From positions 74,369,589-74,433,588 of the forward strand of contig OZ021733.1 of NCBI GenBank assembly GCA_963978545.1: a stretch of 64,000 nt of DNA. Reading direction: 5' to 3'. The position numbers and the translations under genes are program-made. The DNA comes from Linyphia triangularis (lineage: Eukaryota; Arthropoda; Arachnida; Araneae; Linyphiidae). Each line of letters opens with the position of its first letter. The first letter of the stretch is position 1. This document shows positions 49,405 through 61,804 of the stretch, one piece after another. The notes under the pieces are model-generated. The model saw only the letters and a list, made by a program, of their open reading frames with translations, was not told where the DNA came from and did not search any database.

Positions 49405-50953
49405 ATTTCTCAAAATGCTTCCAGATTTTGGTTTTAAAATAGAAATATAGTTTACAGTAACTTTTTATTAAATATGCCCAAGAAAGGACCCTCAAATCGC
49501 TTTATAAACCAAGCTGTCGGTATAATTCAGAAAAATCCAAAATAACGCGTTAACACAGAAATGGAGACGTTTTTGAACGCAATTTTTGAAACTAGTTGGG
49601 AATTGTCCGAAATGCTTTAAAATTTTAGCTGTGACCTTAGAGTATGCTCAAAAGTTACTTTTTATCAAAACTGTTCAAGAAAGGACCCTTATATCGATTT
49701 ATATCCCAAATTATCGGTAAAATTCAGAAAAATCCAAAATAACGCGTTAACACAGAAATAGAGACGATTTTGAACGATATTTTTCAAACTAGCTGGGAAT
49801 TGTCCGAAATGCTTTGAAAATGCTCAAGAGTTACTTTTTATCAAAACTGTCAAGAAAGGACCCTTAAATCGCTTTATAGCCCAAACTGTCGGTAAAATTC
49901 AGAAAAATCCAAAATAACGCGTTAACACAGAAATAGAGACGATTTTGAACGATATTTTTAAAACTAGCTGGGAATTGTCCGAAATGCTTTGAAAATGCTC
50001 AAGAGTTACTTTTTATCAAAACTGTCAAGAAAGGACCCTTAAATCGCTTTATAGCCCAAACTGTCGGTAAAATTCAGAAAAATCCAAAATAACGCGTTAA
50101 CACAGAAATAGAGACGATTTTGAAAGCAATTTTTAAAACTAGCTGGGAATTGTCCGAAATGCTTTGAAAATGCTCAAAAGTAACTTTTTATCAAAACTGT
50201 CAAGAAAGGACCCTTTAATCGCTTTATAGCCCAAACTGTTGGTAGAATTCCGAAAAATCCAAAATAACGCGTTAACACAGAAATAGAGACGGTTTTGAAC
50301 GCAATTTCTGAAACTAGCTGGGAATTGTCCGAAATGCTTTAAAATTTTAGCTGTGACCTAAGAGTATGCTTAAAAGTTTTTTTTATCAAAACTGTTCAAG
50401 AAAGGACCCTTAAATCGATTTATAGCCTAAACTGTCGGTAAAATTCAGAAAAATCCAAAATAACGCGTTAACACAGAAATAGAGACGATTTTGAACGATA
50501 TTTTTAAAACTAGCTGGGAAATGTCCGAAATGCTTTGAAAATGCTCAATAGTTACTTTTTATCAAAACTGTTCAAGAAAAGACCCTTAAATCGATTTATA
50601 GCCCAATCTGTCGGGAAAATTCAGTAAAATCCAAAATAACGCGTTAGCACAGAAATAGAGACGGTTTTGAACGAAATTTTGGAATTTAGCTGGGAAATGT
50701 CCGAAATGTGTCAAATTTAGCTGTTAACATAGGAGAATGCTTAAGAGTTACTTTTTATCAAAACTATCCAAGAAAGGTCCCTTAAATCGCTTTATAGCCC
50801 AAACTGTCGTTAAAATTCAAAAAAATCCAAAATAACGCGTTTGCTCAGAAATGGAGACGATTTTGTACGAAATTTTGAAACTAGCTGGGAAATTTTAGTT
50901 GAAGACCTGAAATATGTTTTATATTCATATTCTGTCGAAATTTGACTGAAAAA
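49405..50953 (+). repeat. Module C block C9 (1,549 bp, 8 monomers)
   Basis: One monomer is missing, but at a different place from C5/C6: the monomer at 49742 starts like monomer 2 (preceded by TTATATCGATTTATATCCC) and continues with GAACGATATTTTTCAAAC of monomer 3. The block is of the C1/C12 subfamily, with a T run after TTAAAAG near 50375 (one T shorter than in C1) and CCGAAATGTGTC near 50702. Confidence 0.95.
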
Positions 50954-51448
50954 ATAATTTTTTGAATTTTCAAATTTTTCGAAATTTTTCAAAGGGGTTA
51001 GACTTAGGAAATTTTATGAAAAAATCACTTTTCCAAAAAATAATTTTTTGAATTTTCAAATTTTTCGAAATTTTTCAAAGGGGTTAGTCTTAGGAAATTT
51101 TATGAAAAAATCACTTTTCCAAAAAATAATTTTTTGAATTTTCAAATTTTTCAAAGGGGTTAGCCTTAGGATATTTTATGAAAAAATCACTTTTCCAAAA
51201 AATAATTTTTTGAATTTTCAAATTTTTCAAAGGGGTTAGCCTTAGGAAATTTTATGAAAAAATCACTTTTCCAAAAATAATTTTTTGAATTTTCAAATTT
51301 TTCGAAATTTTTGAAAGGGGTTAGCCTTGGGAAATTTTATGAAAAAATCACTTTTCCAAAAAATAATTTTTTGAATTTTCAAATTTTTCGAAATTTTTCA
51401 AAGGGGTTAGCCTTAGGAAATTTTATGAAAAAATCACTTTTCCAAAAA
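50954..51448 (+). repeat. Module A array (495 bp, post-C subfamily 2)
   Basis: Six units (86, 86, 76, 75, 86 and 86 bp). It carries TTTTTGAAAGG and CCTTGGGAAATT in the fifth unit, as after C1 and C12. It lacks the second short unit of the standard post-C array. Confidence 0.95.
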
Positions 51449-52698
51449 ATGGCTCAAAATGCTTCCAGATTTTGGTTTTAAAATAGAAATATGATTTGCA
51501 GTCACTTTATTTCAAATCTGCCCAAAAAAGGACCCTTAATTCAGTTTATAGCCCAAAATGTAGGTAAAATTCAGAAATTTTCAGTGTTTGAAATGCAGTC
51601 CTTTTTTGGGATCAACTTTCGACCCCCTTAATATTTAGTGGTTGTTAAGATTTTCGTTTTTAAGAATCTCCTATTAATGAACTTCAATGTTGCCAAGTTA
51701 CAACACTGTGCTCCCAAAACTCTCTGTGTAAAAATTATGTATGTGTACCACTGAAAAAAACAACTTTGCAAATTTTGACCCCCTTAATATTTTGTGGTTG
51801 TTAAGATTTTCGTTTTTAAGAATCTCCTATAGAAGACCTTAAATGTGGCCAAGTTACAATACTGTGCTCAAAATACACTATGAGTAAAAATTCAAAAACT
51901 GTAAAATCAATGTATTTTCAAAGGGAAATTTTGAACTTTGAAAATAGTGGCTCAAATGCTACCAAATTTTTTTTGTGGACCTGAAATATGTTTTATATTC
52001 ATATTCTGTCCAAATGTGACTGAAAAAATAATTTTTTGAATTTTCAAATTTTTCGAAATTTTTCAAAGGGGTTAGCCTTAGGAAATTTTATGAAAAAATC
52101 ACTTTTCCAAAAAATGGCTCAAAATGCTTCCAGATTTTGGTTTTAAAATAGAAATATGATTTGCAGTCACTTTATTTCAAATCTGCCCAAAAAAGGACCC
52201 TTTAATTCAGTTTATAGCCCAAAATGTAGGTAAAATTCAGAAATTTTCAGTGTTTGAAATGCAGTCCTTTTTTGGGATAAACTTTCGACCCCCTTAATAT
52301 TTAGTGGTTGTTAAGATTTTCATTTTTAAGAATCTCCTATTAATGAACTTCAATGTGGCCAAGTCACAACATTGTGCTCCCAAAACTCTCTGTGTAAAAA
52401 TTATGTATGTGTACCACTGAAAAAAACAACTTTGCAAATTTTGACCCCCTTAATATTTTGTGGTTGTTAAGATTTTCGTTTTTAAGAATCTCCTATAGAA
52501 GACCTTAAATGTGGCCAAGTTACAATACTGTGCTCCAAATACACTACGAGTAAAAATTCAAAAACTCCAAAATACAATCAATGTATTTTCAAAGGGAAAT
52601 TTTGAACTTTGAAAATAATGGCTCAAATGCTACCAAATTTTTTTTGGGGACCTGAAATATGTTTTATATTTATATTCTGTCCAAATGTGACTGAAAAA
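51449..52698 (+). repeat. Module B run, 2 units
   Basis: Units start at 51449 and 52114. The first appears chimeric: its left side has GGGATCAAC, TTTTCGTTTTT and GTTGCCAAGTTAC of the first-position type, and its right side has CAACACTGTG, GTGCTCAAAATAC and TGTGGACC of the 6158 type. The second is the terminal type. No gene is seen. Confidence 0.95.
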
Positions 52699-53333
52699 AT
52701 AATTTTTTGAATTTTCAAATTTTTCGAAATTTTTCAAAGGGGTTAGCCTTATGAAATTTTATGAAAAAATCCCTTTTCCAAAAAATAATTTTTTGAATTT
52801 TCAAATTTTTCAAAGGGGTTAGCCTTAGGAAATTTTATGAAAAAATCACTTTTCCAAAAAATAATTTTTTGAATTTTCAAATTTTTCGAAATTTTTCAAA
52901 GGGGTTAGTCTTAGGAAATTTTAGGAAAAAATCACTTTTCCAAAAAATAATTTTTTGAATTTTCAAATTTTTCAAAGGGTTAGCCTTAGGAAATTTTATG
53001 AAAAAATCACTTTTCCAAAAAATAATTTTTTCAATTTTCAAATTTTTCAAAGGGGTTAGTCTTAGGAAATTTTATGAAAAAATCACTTTTCCAAAAAAAA
53101 ATTTTTGAATTTTCAAATTTTTCAAAGGGGTTAGCCTTAGGAAATTTTATGAAAAAATCACTTTTTCAAAAAATAATTTTTTGAATTTTCAAATTTTTCA
53201 AGGGGGTTAGCCTTAGGAAATTTTACGAAAAAATCACTTTTCCAAAAATAATTTTTTGAATTTTCAAATTTTTCGAAATTTTTCAAAGGGGTTAGACTTA
53301 GGAAATTTTATGAAAAAATCACTTTTCCAAAAA
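52699..53333 (+). repeat. Module A array (635 bp, pre-C type)
   Basis: Eight units with the same order and lengths as 48770-49404. Confidence 0.95.
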
Positions 53334-55058
53334 ATTTCTCAAAATGCTTCCAGATTTTGGTTTTAAAATAGAAATATAGTTTACAGTAACTTTTTATTAA
53401 ATATGCCCAAGAAAGGACCCTCAAATCGCTTTATAAACCAAGCTGTCGGTATAATTCAGAAAAATCCAAAATAACGCGTTAACACAGAAATGGAGACGTT
53501 TTTGAACGCAATTTTTGAAACTAGTTGGGAATTGTCCGAAATGCTTTAAAATTTTAGCTGTGACCTTAGAGTATGCTCAAAAGTTACTTTTTATCAAAAC
53601 TGTTCAAGAAAGGACCCTTATATCGATTTATATCCCAAATTATCGGTAAAATTCAGAAAAATCCAAAATAACGCGTTAACACAGAAATAGAGACGATTTT
53701 GAAAGCAATTTTTAAAACTAGCTGGGAATTGTCCGAAATGCTTTGAAAATGATCAAAAGTAACTTTTTATAAAAACTGTCAAGAAAGGACCCTTAAATCG
53801 CTGTATAGCCTAAACTGTCGGTAAAATTCAGAAAAATCCAAAATAACGCGTTAACACAGAAATAGAGACGATTTTGAACGATATTTTTCAAACTAGCTGG
53901 GAATTGTCCGAAATGCTTTGAAAATGCTCAAGAGTTACTTTTTATCAAAACTGTCAAGAAAGGACCCTTAAATCGCTTTATAGCCCAAACTGTCGGTAAA
54001 ATTCAGAAAAATCCAAAATAACGCGTTAACACAGAAATAGAGACGATTTTGAACGATATTTTTCAAACTAGCTGGGAATTGTCCGAAATGCTTTGAAAAT
54101 GCTCAAGAGTTACTTTTTATCAAAACTGTCAAGAAAGGACCCTTAAATCGCTTTATAGCCCAAACTGTCGGTAAAATTCAGAAAAATCCAAAATAACGCG
54201 TTAACACAGAAATAGAGACGATTTTGAAAGCAATTTTTAAAACTAGCTGGGAATTGTCCGAAATGCTTTGAAAATGCTCAAAAGTAACTTTTTATCAAAA
54301 CTGTCAAGAAAGGACCCTTTAATCGCTTTATAGCCCAAACTGTTGGTAGAATTCCGAAAAATCCAAAATAACGCGTTAACACAGAAATAGAGACGGTTTT
54401 GAACGCAATTTCTGAAACTAGCTGGGAATTGTCCGAAATGCTTTAAAATTTTAGCTGTGACCTAAGAGTATGCTTAAAAATTACTTTTTATCAAAACTGT
54501 TCAAGAAAGGACCCTTAAATCGATTTATAGCCTAAACTGTCGGTAAAATTCAGAAAAATCCAAAATAACGCGTTAACACAGAAATAGAGACGATTTTGAA
54601 CGATATTTTTAAAACTAGCTGGGAAATGTCCGAAATGCTTTGAAAATGCTCAATAGTTACTTTTTATCAAAACTGTTCAAGAAAAGACCCTTAAATCGAT
54701 TTATAGCCCAATCTGTCGGGAAAATTCAGTAAAATCCAAAATAACGCGTTAGCACAGAAATAGAGACGGTTTTGAACGAAATTTTGGAATTTAGCTGGGA
54801 AATGTCCGAAAAGTGTCAAATTTAGCTGTTAACATAGGAGAATGCTTAAGAGTTACTTTTTATCAAAACTATCCAAGAAAGGTCCCTTAAATCGCTTTAT
54901 AGCCCAAACTGTCGTTAAAATTCAAAAAAATCCAAAATAACGCGTTTGCTCAGAAATGGAGACGATTTTGTACGAAATTTTGAAACTAGCTGGGAAATTT
55001 TAGTTGAAGACCTGAAATATGTTTTATATTCATATTCTGTCGAAATTTGACTGAAAAA
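53334..55058 (+). repeat. Module C block C10 (1,725 bp, 9 monomers)
   Basis: Nine monomers, majority subfamily. Monomers 3 and 4 both have TTTTTCAAAC, as in C3, C11 and C12. With the following A array it forms a 2,298-bp segment repeated directly as C11 plus array. Confidence 0.95.
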
Positions 55059-55631
55059 ATAATTTTTTGAATTTTCAAATTTTTCGAAATTTTTCAAAGG
55101 GGTTAGACTTAGGAAATTTTATGAAAAAATCACTTTTCCAAAAAATAATTTTTTGAATTTTCAAATTTTTCAAAGGGGTTAGCCTTAGGAAATTTTATGA
55201 AAAAATCACTTTTCCAAAAAATAATTTTTTGAATTTTCAAATTTTTCGAAATTTTTCAAAGGGGTTAGTCTTAGGAAATTTTATGAAAAAATCACTTTTC
55301 CAAAAAATAATTTTTTGAATTTTCAAATTTTTCAAAGGGGTTAGCCTTAGGATATTTTATGAAAAAATCACTTTTCCAAAAAATAATTTTTTGAATTTTC
55401 AAATTTTTCGAAATTTTTCAAAGGGGTTAGTCTTAGGAAATTTTATGAAAAAATCACTTTTCCAAAAAATAATTTTTTGAATTTTCAAATTTTTCAAAGG
55501 GGGTTAGCCTTAGGAAATTTTATGAAAAAATCACTTTTCCAAAAAATAATTTTTTGAATTTTCAAATTTTTCGAAATTTTTCAAAGGGGTTAGACTTAGG
55601 AAATTTTATGAAAAAATCACTTTTCCAAAAA
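55059..55631 (+). repeat. Module A array (573 bp, joining C10 to C11)
   Basis: Seven units (86, 76, 86, 76, 86, 77 and 86 bp). It is a post-C array lacking one 76-bp unit, but its final unit is the TTAGACTTAGG form that precedes C blocks, so no B run intervenes. Confidence 0.95.
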
Positions 55632-57356
55632 ATTTCTCAAAATGCTTCCAGATTTTGGTTTTAAAATAGAAATATAGTTTACAGTAACTTTTTATTAAAT
55701 ATGCCCAAGAAAGGACCCTCAAATCGCTTTATAAACCAAGCTGTCGGTATAATTCAGAAAAATCCAAAATAACGCGTTAACACAGAAATGGAGACGTTTT
55801 TGAACGCAATTTTTGAAACTAGTTGGGAATTGTCCGAAATGCTTTAAAATTTTAGCTGTGACCTTAGAGTATGCTCAAAAGTTACTTTTTATCAAAACTG
55901 TTCAAGAAAGGACCCTTATATCGATTTATATCCCAAATTATCGGTAAAATTCAGAAAAATCCAAAATAACGCGTTAACACAGAAATAGAGACGATTTTGA
56001 AAGCAATTTTTAAAACTAGCTGGGAATTGTCCGAAATGCTTTGAAAATGATCAAAAGTAACTTTTTATAAAAACTGTCAAGAAAGGACCCTTAAATCGCT
56101 GTATAGCCTAAACTGTCGGTAAAATTCAGAAAAATCCAAAATAACGCGTTAACACAGAAATAGAGACGATTTTGAACGATATTTTTCAAACTAGCTGGGA
56201 ATTGTCCGAAATGCTTTGAAAATGCTCAAGAGTTACTTTTTATCAAAACTGTCAAGAAAGGACCCTTAAATCGCTTTATAGCCCAAACTGTCGGTAAAAT
56301 TCAGAAAAATCCAAAATAACGCGTTAACACAGAAATAGAGACGATTTTGAACGATATTTTTCAAACTAGCTGGGAATTGTCCGAAATGCTTTGAAAATGC
56401 TCAAGAGTTACTTTTTATCAAAACTGTCAAGAAAGGACCCTTAAATCGCTTTATAGCCCAAACTGTCGGTAAAATTCAGAAAAATCCAAAATAACGCGTT
56501 AACACAGAAATAGAGACGATTTTGAAAGCAATTTTTAAAACTAGCTGGGAATTGTCCGAAATGCTTTGAAAATGCTCAAAAGTAACTTTTTATCAAAACT
56601 GTCAAGAAAGGACCCTTTAATCGCTTTATAGCCCAAACTGTTGGTAGAATTCCGAAAAATCCAAAATAACGCGTTAACACAGAAATAGAGACGGTTTTGA
56701 ACGCAATTTCTGAAACTAGCTGGGAATTGTCCGAAATGCTTTAAAATTTTAGCTGTGACCTAAGAGTATGCTTAAAAATTACTTTTTATCAAAACTGTTC
56801 AAGAAAGGACCCTTAAATCGATTTATAGCCTAAACTGTCGGTAAAATTCAGAAAAATCCAAAATAACGCGTTAACACAGAAATAGAGACGATTTTGAACG
56901 ATATTTTTAAAACTAGCTGGGAAATGTCCGAAATGCTTTGAAAATGCTCAATAGTTACTTTTTATCAAAACTGTTCAAGAAAAGACCCTTAAATCGATTT
57001 ATAGCCCAATCTGTCGGGAAAATTCAGTAAAATCCAAAATAACGCGTTAGCACAGAAATAGAGACGGTTTTGAACGAAATTTTGGAATTTAGCTGGGAAA
57101 TGTCCGAAAAGTGTCAAATTTAGCTGTTAACATAGGAGAATGCTTAAGAGTTACTTTTTATCAAAACTATCCAAGAAAGGTCCCTTAAATCGCTTTATAG
57201 CCCAAACTGTCGTTAAAATTCAAAAAAATCCAAAATAACGCGTTTGCTCAGAAATGGAGACGATTTTGTACGAAATTTTGAAACTAGCTGGGAAATTTTA
57301 GTTGAAGACCTGAAATATGTTTTATATTCATATTCTGTCGAAATTTGACTGAAAAA
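55632..57356 (+). repeat. Module C block C11 (1,725 bp, 9 monomers)
   Basis: Lies 2,298 bp downstream of C10 and reads the same by eye, with TTTTTCAAAC in both monomers 3 and 4. The C10-array-C11-array arrangement is a recent-looking tandem duplication. Confidence 0.95.
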
Positions 57357-57929
57357 ATAATTTTTTGAATTTTCAAATTTTTCGAAATTTTTCAAAGGGG
57401 TTAGACTTAGGAAATTTTATGAAAAAATCACTTTTCCAAAAAATAATTTTTTGAATTTTCAAATTTTTCAAAGGGGTTAGCCTTAGGAAATTTTATGAAA
57501 AAATCACTTTTCCAAAAAATAATTTTTTGAATTTTCAAATTTTTCGAAATTTTTCAAAGGGGTTAGTCTTAGGAAATTTTATGAAAAAATCACTTTTCCA
57601 AAAAATAATTTTTTGAATTTTCAAATTTTTCAAAGGGGTTAGCCTTAGGATATTTTATGAAAAAATCACTTTTCCAAAAAATAATTTTTTGAATTTTCAA
57701 ATTTTTCGAAATTTTTCAAAGGGGTTAGTCTTAGGAAATTTTATGAAAAAATCACTTTTCCAAAAAATAATTTTTTGAATTTTCAAATTTTTCAAAGGGG
57801 GTTAGCCTTAGGAAATTTTATGAAAAAATCACTTTTCCAAAAAATAATTTTTTGAATTTTCAAATTTTTCGAAATTTTTCAAAGGGGTTAGCCTTAGGAA
57901 ATTTTATGAAAAAATCACTTTTCCAAAAA
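57357..57929 (+). repeat. Module A array (573 bp, post-C type)
   Basis: Seven units in the same order as 55059-55631, but the last unit is TTAGCCTTAGG and leads into a first-position B unit. The change in the last unit marks where the tandem duplication joined B-bearing sequence. Confidence 0.95.
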
Positions 57930-60900
57930 ATGGCTCAAAATGCTTCCAGATTTTGGTTTTAAAATAGAAATATGATTTGCAGTCACTTTATTTCAAATCT
58001 GCCCAAAAAAGGACCCTTAATTCAGTTTATAGCCCAAAATGTAGGTAAAATTCAGAAATTTTCAGTGTTTGAAATGCAGTCCTTTTTTGGGATCAACTTT
58101 CGACCCCCTTAATATTTAGTGGTTGTTAAGATTTTCGTTTTTAAGAATCTCCTATTAATGAACTTCAATGTTGCCAAGTTACAACATTGTGCTCCCAAAA
58201 CTCTCTGTGTAAAAATTATGTATGTGTACCACTGAAAAAAACAACTTTGCAAATTTTGACCCCCTTAATATTTTGTGGTTGTTAAGATTTTCGTTTTTAA
58301 GAATCTCCTATAGAAGACCTTAAATGTGGCCAAGTTACAATACTGTGCTCCAAATACACTATGAGTAAAAATTCAAAAACTGTAAAATCAATGTATTTTC
58401 AAAGGGAAATTTTGAACTTTGAAAATAGTGGCTCAAATGCTACCAAATTTTTTTTGGGGACCTGAAATATGTTTTATATTTATATTCTGTCCAAATGTGA
58501 CTGAAAAAATAATTTTTTGAATTTTCAAATTTTTCGAAATTTTTCAAAGGGGTTAGCCTTAGGAAATTTTATGAAAAAATCACTTTTCCAAAAAATGGCT
58601 CAAAATGCTTCCAGATTTTGGTTTTAAAATAGAAATATGATTTGCAGTCACTTTATTTCAAATCTGCCCAAAAAAGGACCCTTAATTCAGTTTATAGCCC
58701 AAAATGTAGGTAAAATTCAGAAATTTTCAGTGTTTGAAATGCAGTCCTTTTTTGGGATCAACTTTCGACCCCCTTAATATTTAGTGGTTGTTAAGATTTT
58801 CATTTTTAAGAATCTCCTATTAATGAACTTCAATGTGGCCAAGTCACAACATTGTGCTCCCAAAACTCTCTGTGTAAAAATTATGTATGTGTACCACTGA
58901 AAAAAACAACTTTGCAAATTTTGACCCCCTTAATATTTTGTGGTTGTTAAGATTTTCGTTTTTAAGAATCTCCTATAGAAGACCTTAAATGTGGCCAAGT
59001 TACAATACTGTGCTCCAAATACACTATGAGTAAAAATTCAAAAACTGTAAAATCAATGTATTTTCAAAGGGAAATTTTGAACTTTGAAAATAGTGGCTCA
59101 AATGCTACCAAATTTTTTTTGGGGACCTGAAATATGTTTTATATTTATATTCTGTCCAAATGTGACTGAAAAAATAATTTTTTGAATTTTCAAATTTTTC
59201 GAAATTTTTCAAAGGGGTTAGCCTTAGGAAATTTTATGAAAAAATCACTTTTCCAAAAAATGGCTCAAAATGCTTCCAGATTTTGGTTTTAAAATAGAAA
59301 TATGATTTGCAGTCACTTTATTTCAAATCTGCCCAAAAAAGGACCCTTAATTCAGTTTATAGCCCAAAATGTAGGTAAAATTCAGAAATTTTCAGTGTTT
59401 GAAATGCAGTCCTTTTTTGGGATCAACTTTCGACCCCCTTAATATTTAGTGGTTGTTAAGATTTTCGTTTTTAAGAATCTCCTATTAATGAACTTCAATG
59501 TTGCCAAGTTACAACATTGTGCTCCCAAAACTCTCTGTGTAAAAATTATGTATGTGTACCACTGAAAAAAACAACTTTGCAAATTTTGACCCCCTTAATA
59601 TTTTGTGGTTGTTAAGATTTTCGTTTTTAAGAATCTCCTATAGAAGACCTTAAATGTGGCCAAATTACAATACTGTGCTCAAAATACACTATGAGTAAAA
59701 ATTCAAAAACTGTAAAATCAATGTATTTTCAAAGGGAAATTTTGAACTTTGAAAATAGTGGCTCAAATGCTACCAAATTTTTTTTGGGGACCTGAAATAT
59801 GTTTTATATTCATATTCTGTCCAAATGTGACTGAAAAAATAATTTTTTGAATTTTCAAATTTTTCGAAATTTTTCAAACGGGTTAGCCTTAGGAAATTTT
59901 ATGAAAAAATCACTTTTCCAAAAAATGGCTCAAAATGCTTCCAGATTTTGGTTTTAAAATAGAAATATGATTTGCAGTCACTTTATTTCAAATCTGCCCA
60001 AAAAAGGACCCTTAATTCAGTTTATAGCCCAAAATGTAGGTAAAATTCAGAAATTTTCAGTGTTTGAAATGCAGTCCTTTTTTGGGATCAACTTTCGACC
60101 CCCTTAATATTTAGTGGTTGTTAAGATTTTCGTTTTTAAGAATCTCCTATTAATGAACTTCAATGTTGCCAAGTTACAACATTGTGCTCCCAAAACTCTC
60201 TGTGTAAAAATTATGTATGTGTACCACTGAAAAAAACAACTTTGCAAATTTTGACCCCCTTAATATTTTGTGGTTGTTAAGATTTTCGTTTTTAAGAATC
60301 TCCTATAGAAGACCTTAAATGTGGCCAAGTTACAATACTGTGCTCCAAATACACTATGAGTAAAAATTCAAAAACTGTAAAATCAATGTATTTTCAAAGG
60401 GAAATTTTGAACTTTTAAAATAGTGGCTCAAATGCTACCAAATTTTTTTTGGGGACCTGAAATATGTTTTATATTCATATTCTGTCCAAATGTGACTGAA
60501 AAAATAATTTTTTGAATTTTCAAATTTTTCGAAATTTTTCAAAGGGGTTAGCCTTAGGAAATTTTATGAAAAAATCACTTTTCCAAAAAATGACTCAAAA
60601 TGCTTCCAGATTTTGGTTTTAAAATAGAAATATGATTTGCAGTCACTTTATTTCAAATCTGCCCAAAAAAGGACCCTTTAATTCAGTTTATAGCCCAAAA
60701 TGTAGGTAAAATTCAGAAATTTTCAGTGTTTGAAATGCAGTCCTTTTTTGGGATCAACTTTCGACCCCCTTAATATTTAGTGGTTGTTAAGATTTTCGTT
60801 TTTAAGAATCTCCTATTAATGAACTTCAATGTTGCCAAGTTACAACATTGTGCTCCCAAAACTCTCTGTGTAAAAATTATGTATGTGTACCACTGAAAAA

Positions 60901-61169
60901 AACAACTTTGCAAATTTTGACCCCCTTAATATTTTGTGGTTGTTAAGATTTTCGTTTTTAAGAATCTCCTATAGAAGACCTTAAATGTGGCCAAGTTACA
61001 ATACTGTGCTCCAAATACACTATGAGTAAAAATTCAAAAACTGTAAAATCAATGTATTTTCAAAGGGAAATTTTGAACTTTTAAAATAGTGGCTCAAATG
61101 CTACCAAATTTTTTTTGGGGACCTGAAATATGTTTTATATTTATATTCTGTCCAAATGTGACTGAAAAA
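57930..61169 (+). repeat. Module B run, 5 units
   Basis: Units start at 57930, 58595, 59260, 59925 and 60590. The first is the first-position variant. Unit 3 has GGCCAAATTAC and GTGCTCAAAATAC; the A linker after it has CAAACGGGTTAG. Unit 5 begins ATGACTCAAAATG and, unlike most run ends, is not the ACTACGAG type but has GAACTTTTAAAATAG. No gene is seen. Confidence 0.95.
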
Positions 61170-61804
61170 ATAATTTTTTGAATTTTCAAATTTTTCGAAA
61201 TTTTTCAAAGGGGTTAGCCTTATGAAATTTTATGAAAAAATCCCTTTTCCAAAAAATAATTTTTTGAATTTTCAAATTTTTCAAAGGGGTTAGCCTTAGG
61301 AAATTTTATGAAAAAATCACTTTTCCAAAAAATAATTTTTTGAATTTTCAAATTTTTCGAAATTTTTCAAAGGGGTTAGTCTTAGGAAATTTTAGGAAAA
61401 AATCACTTTTCCAAAAAATAATTTTTTGAATTTTCAAATTTTTCAAAGGGTTAGCCTTAGGAAATTTTATGAAAAAATCACTTTTCCAAAAAATAATTTT
61501 TTCAATTTTCAAATTTTTCAAAGGGGTTAGTCTTAGGAAATTTTATGAAAAAATCACTTTTCCAAAAAAAAATTTTTGAATTTTCAAATTTTTCAAAGGG
61601 GTTAGCCTTAGGAAATTTTATGAAAAAATCACTTTTTCAAAAAATAATTTTTTGAATTTTCAAATTTTTCAAGGGGGTTAGCCTTAGGAAATTTTACGAA
61701 AAAATCACTTTTCCAAAAATAATTTTTTGAATTTTCAAATTTTTCGAAATTTTTCAAAGGGGTTAGACTTAGGAAATTTTATGAAAAAATCACTTTTCCA
61801 AAAA
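61170..61804 (+). repeat. Module A array (635 bp, pre-C type)
   Basis: Eight units in the same order and lengths as at 48770 and 52699, starting with the CCTTATG/AATCCC unit and ending with TTAGACTTAGG. Confidence 0.95.
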
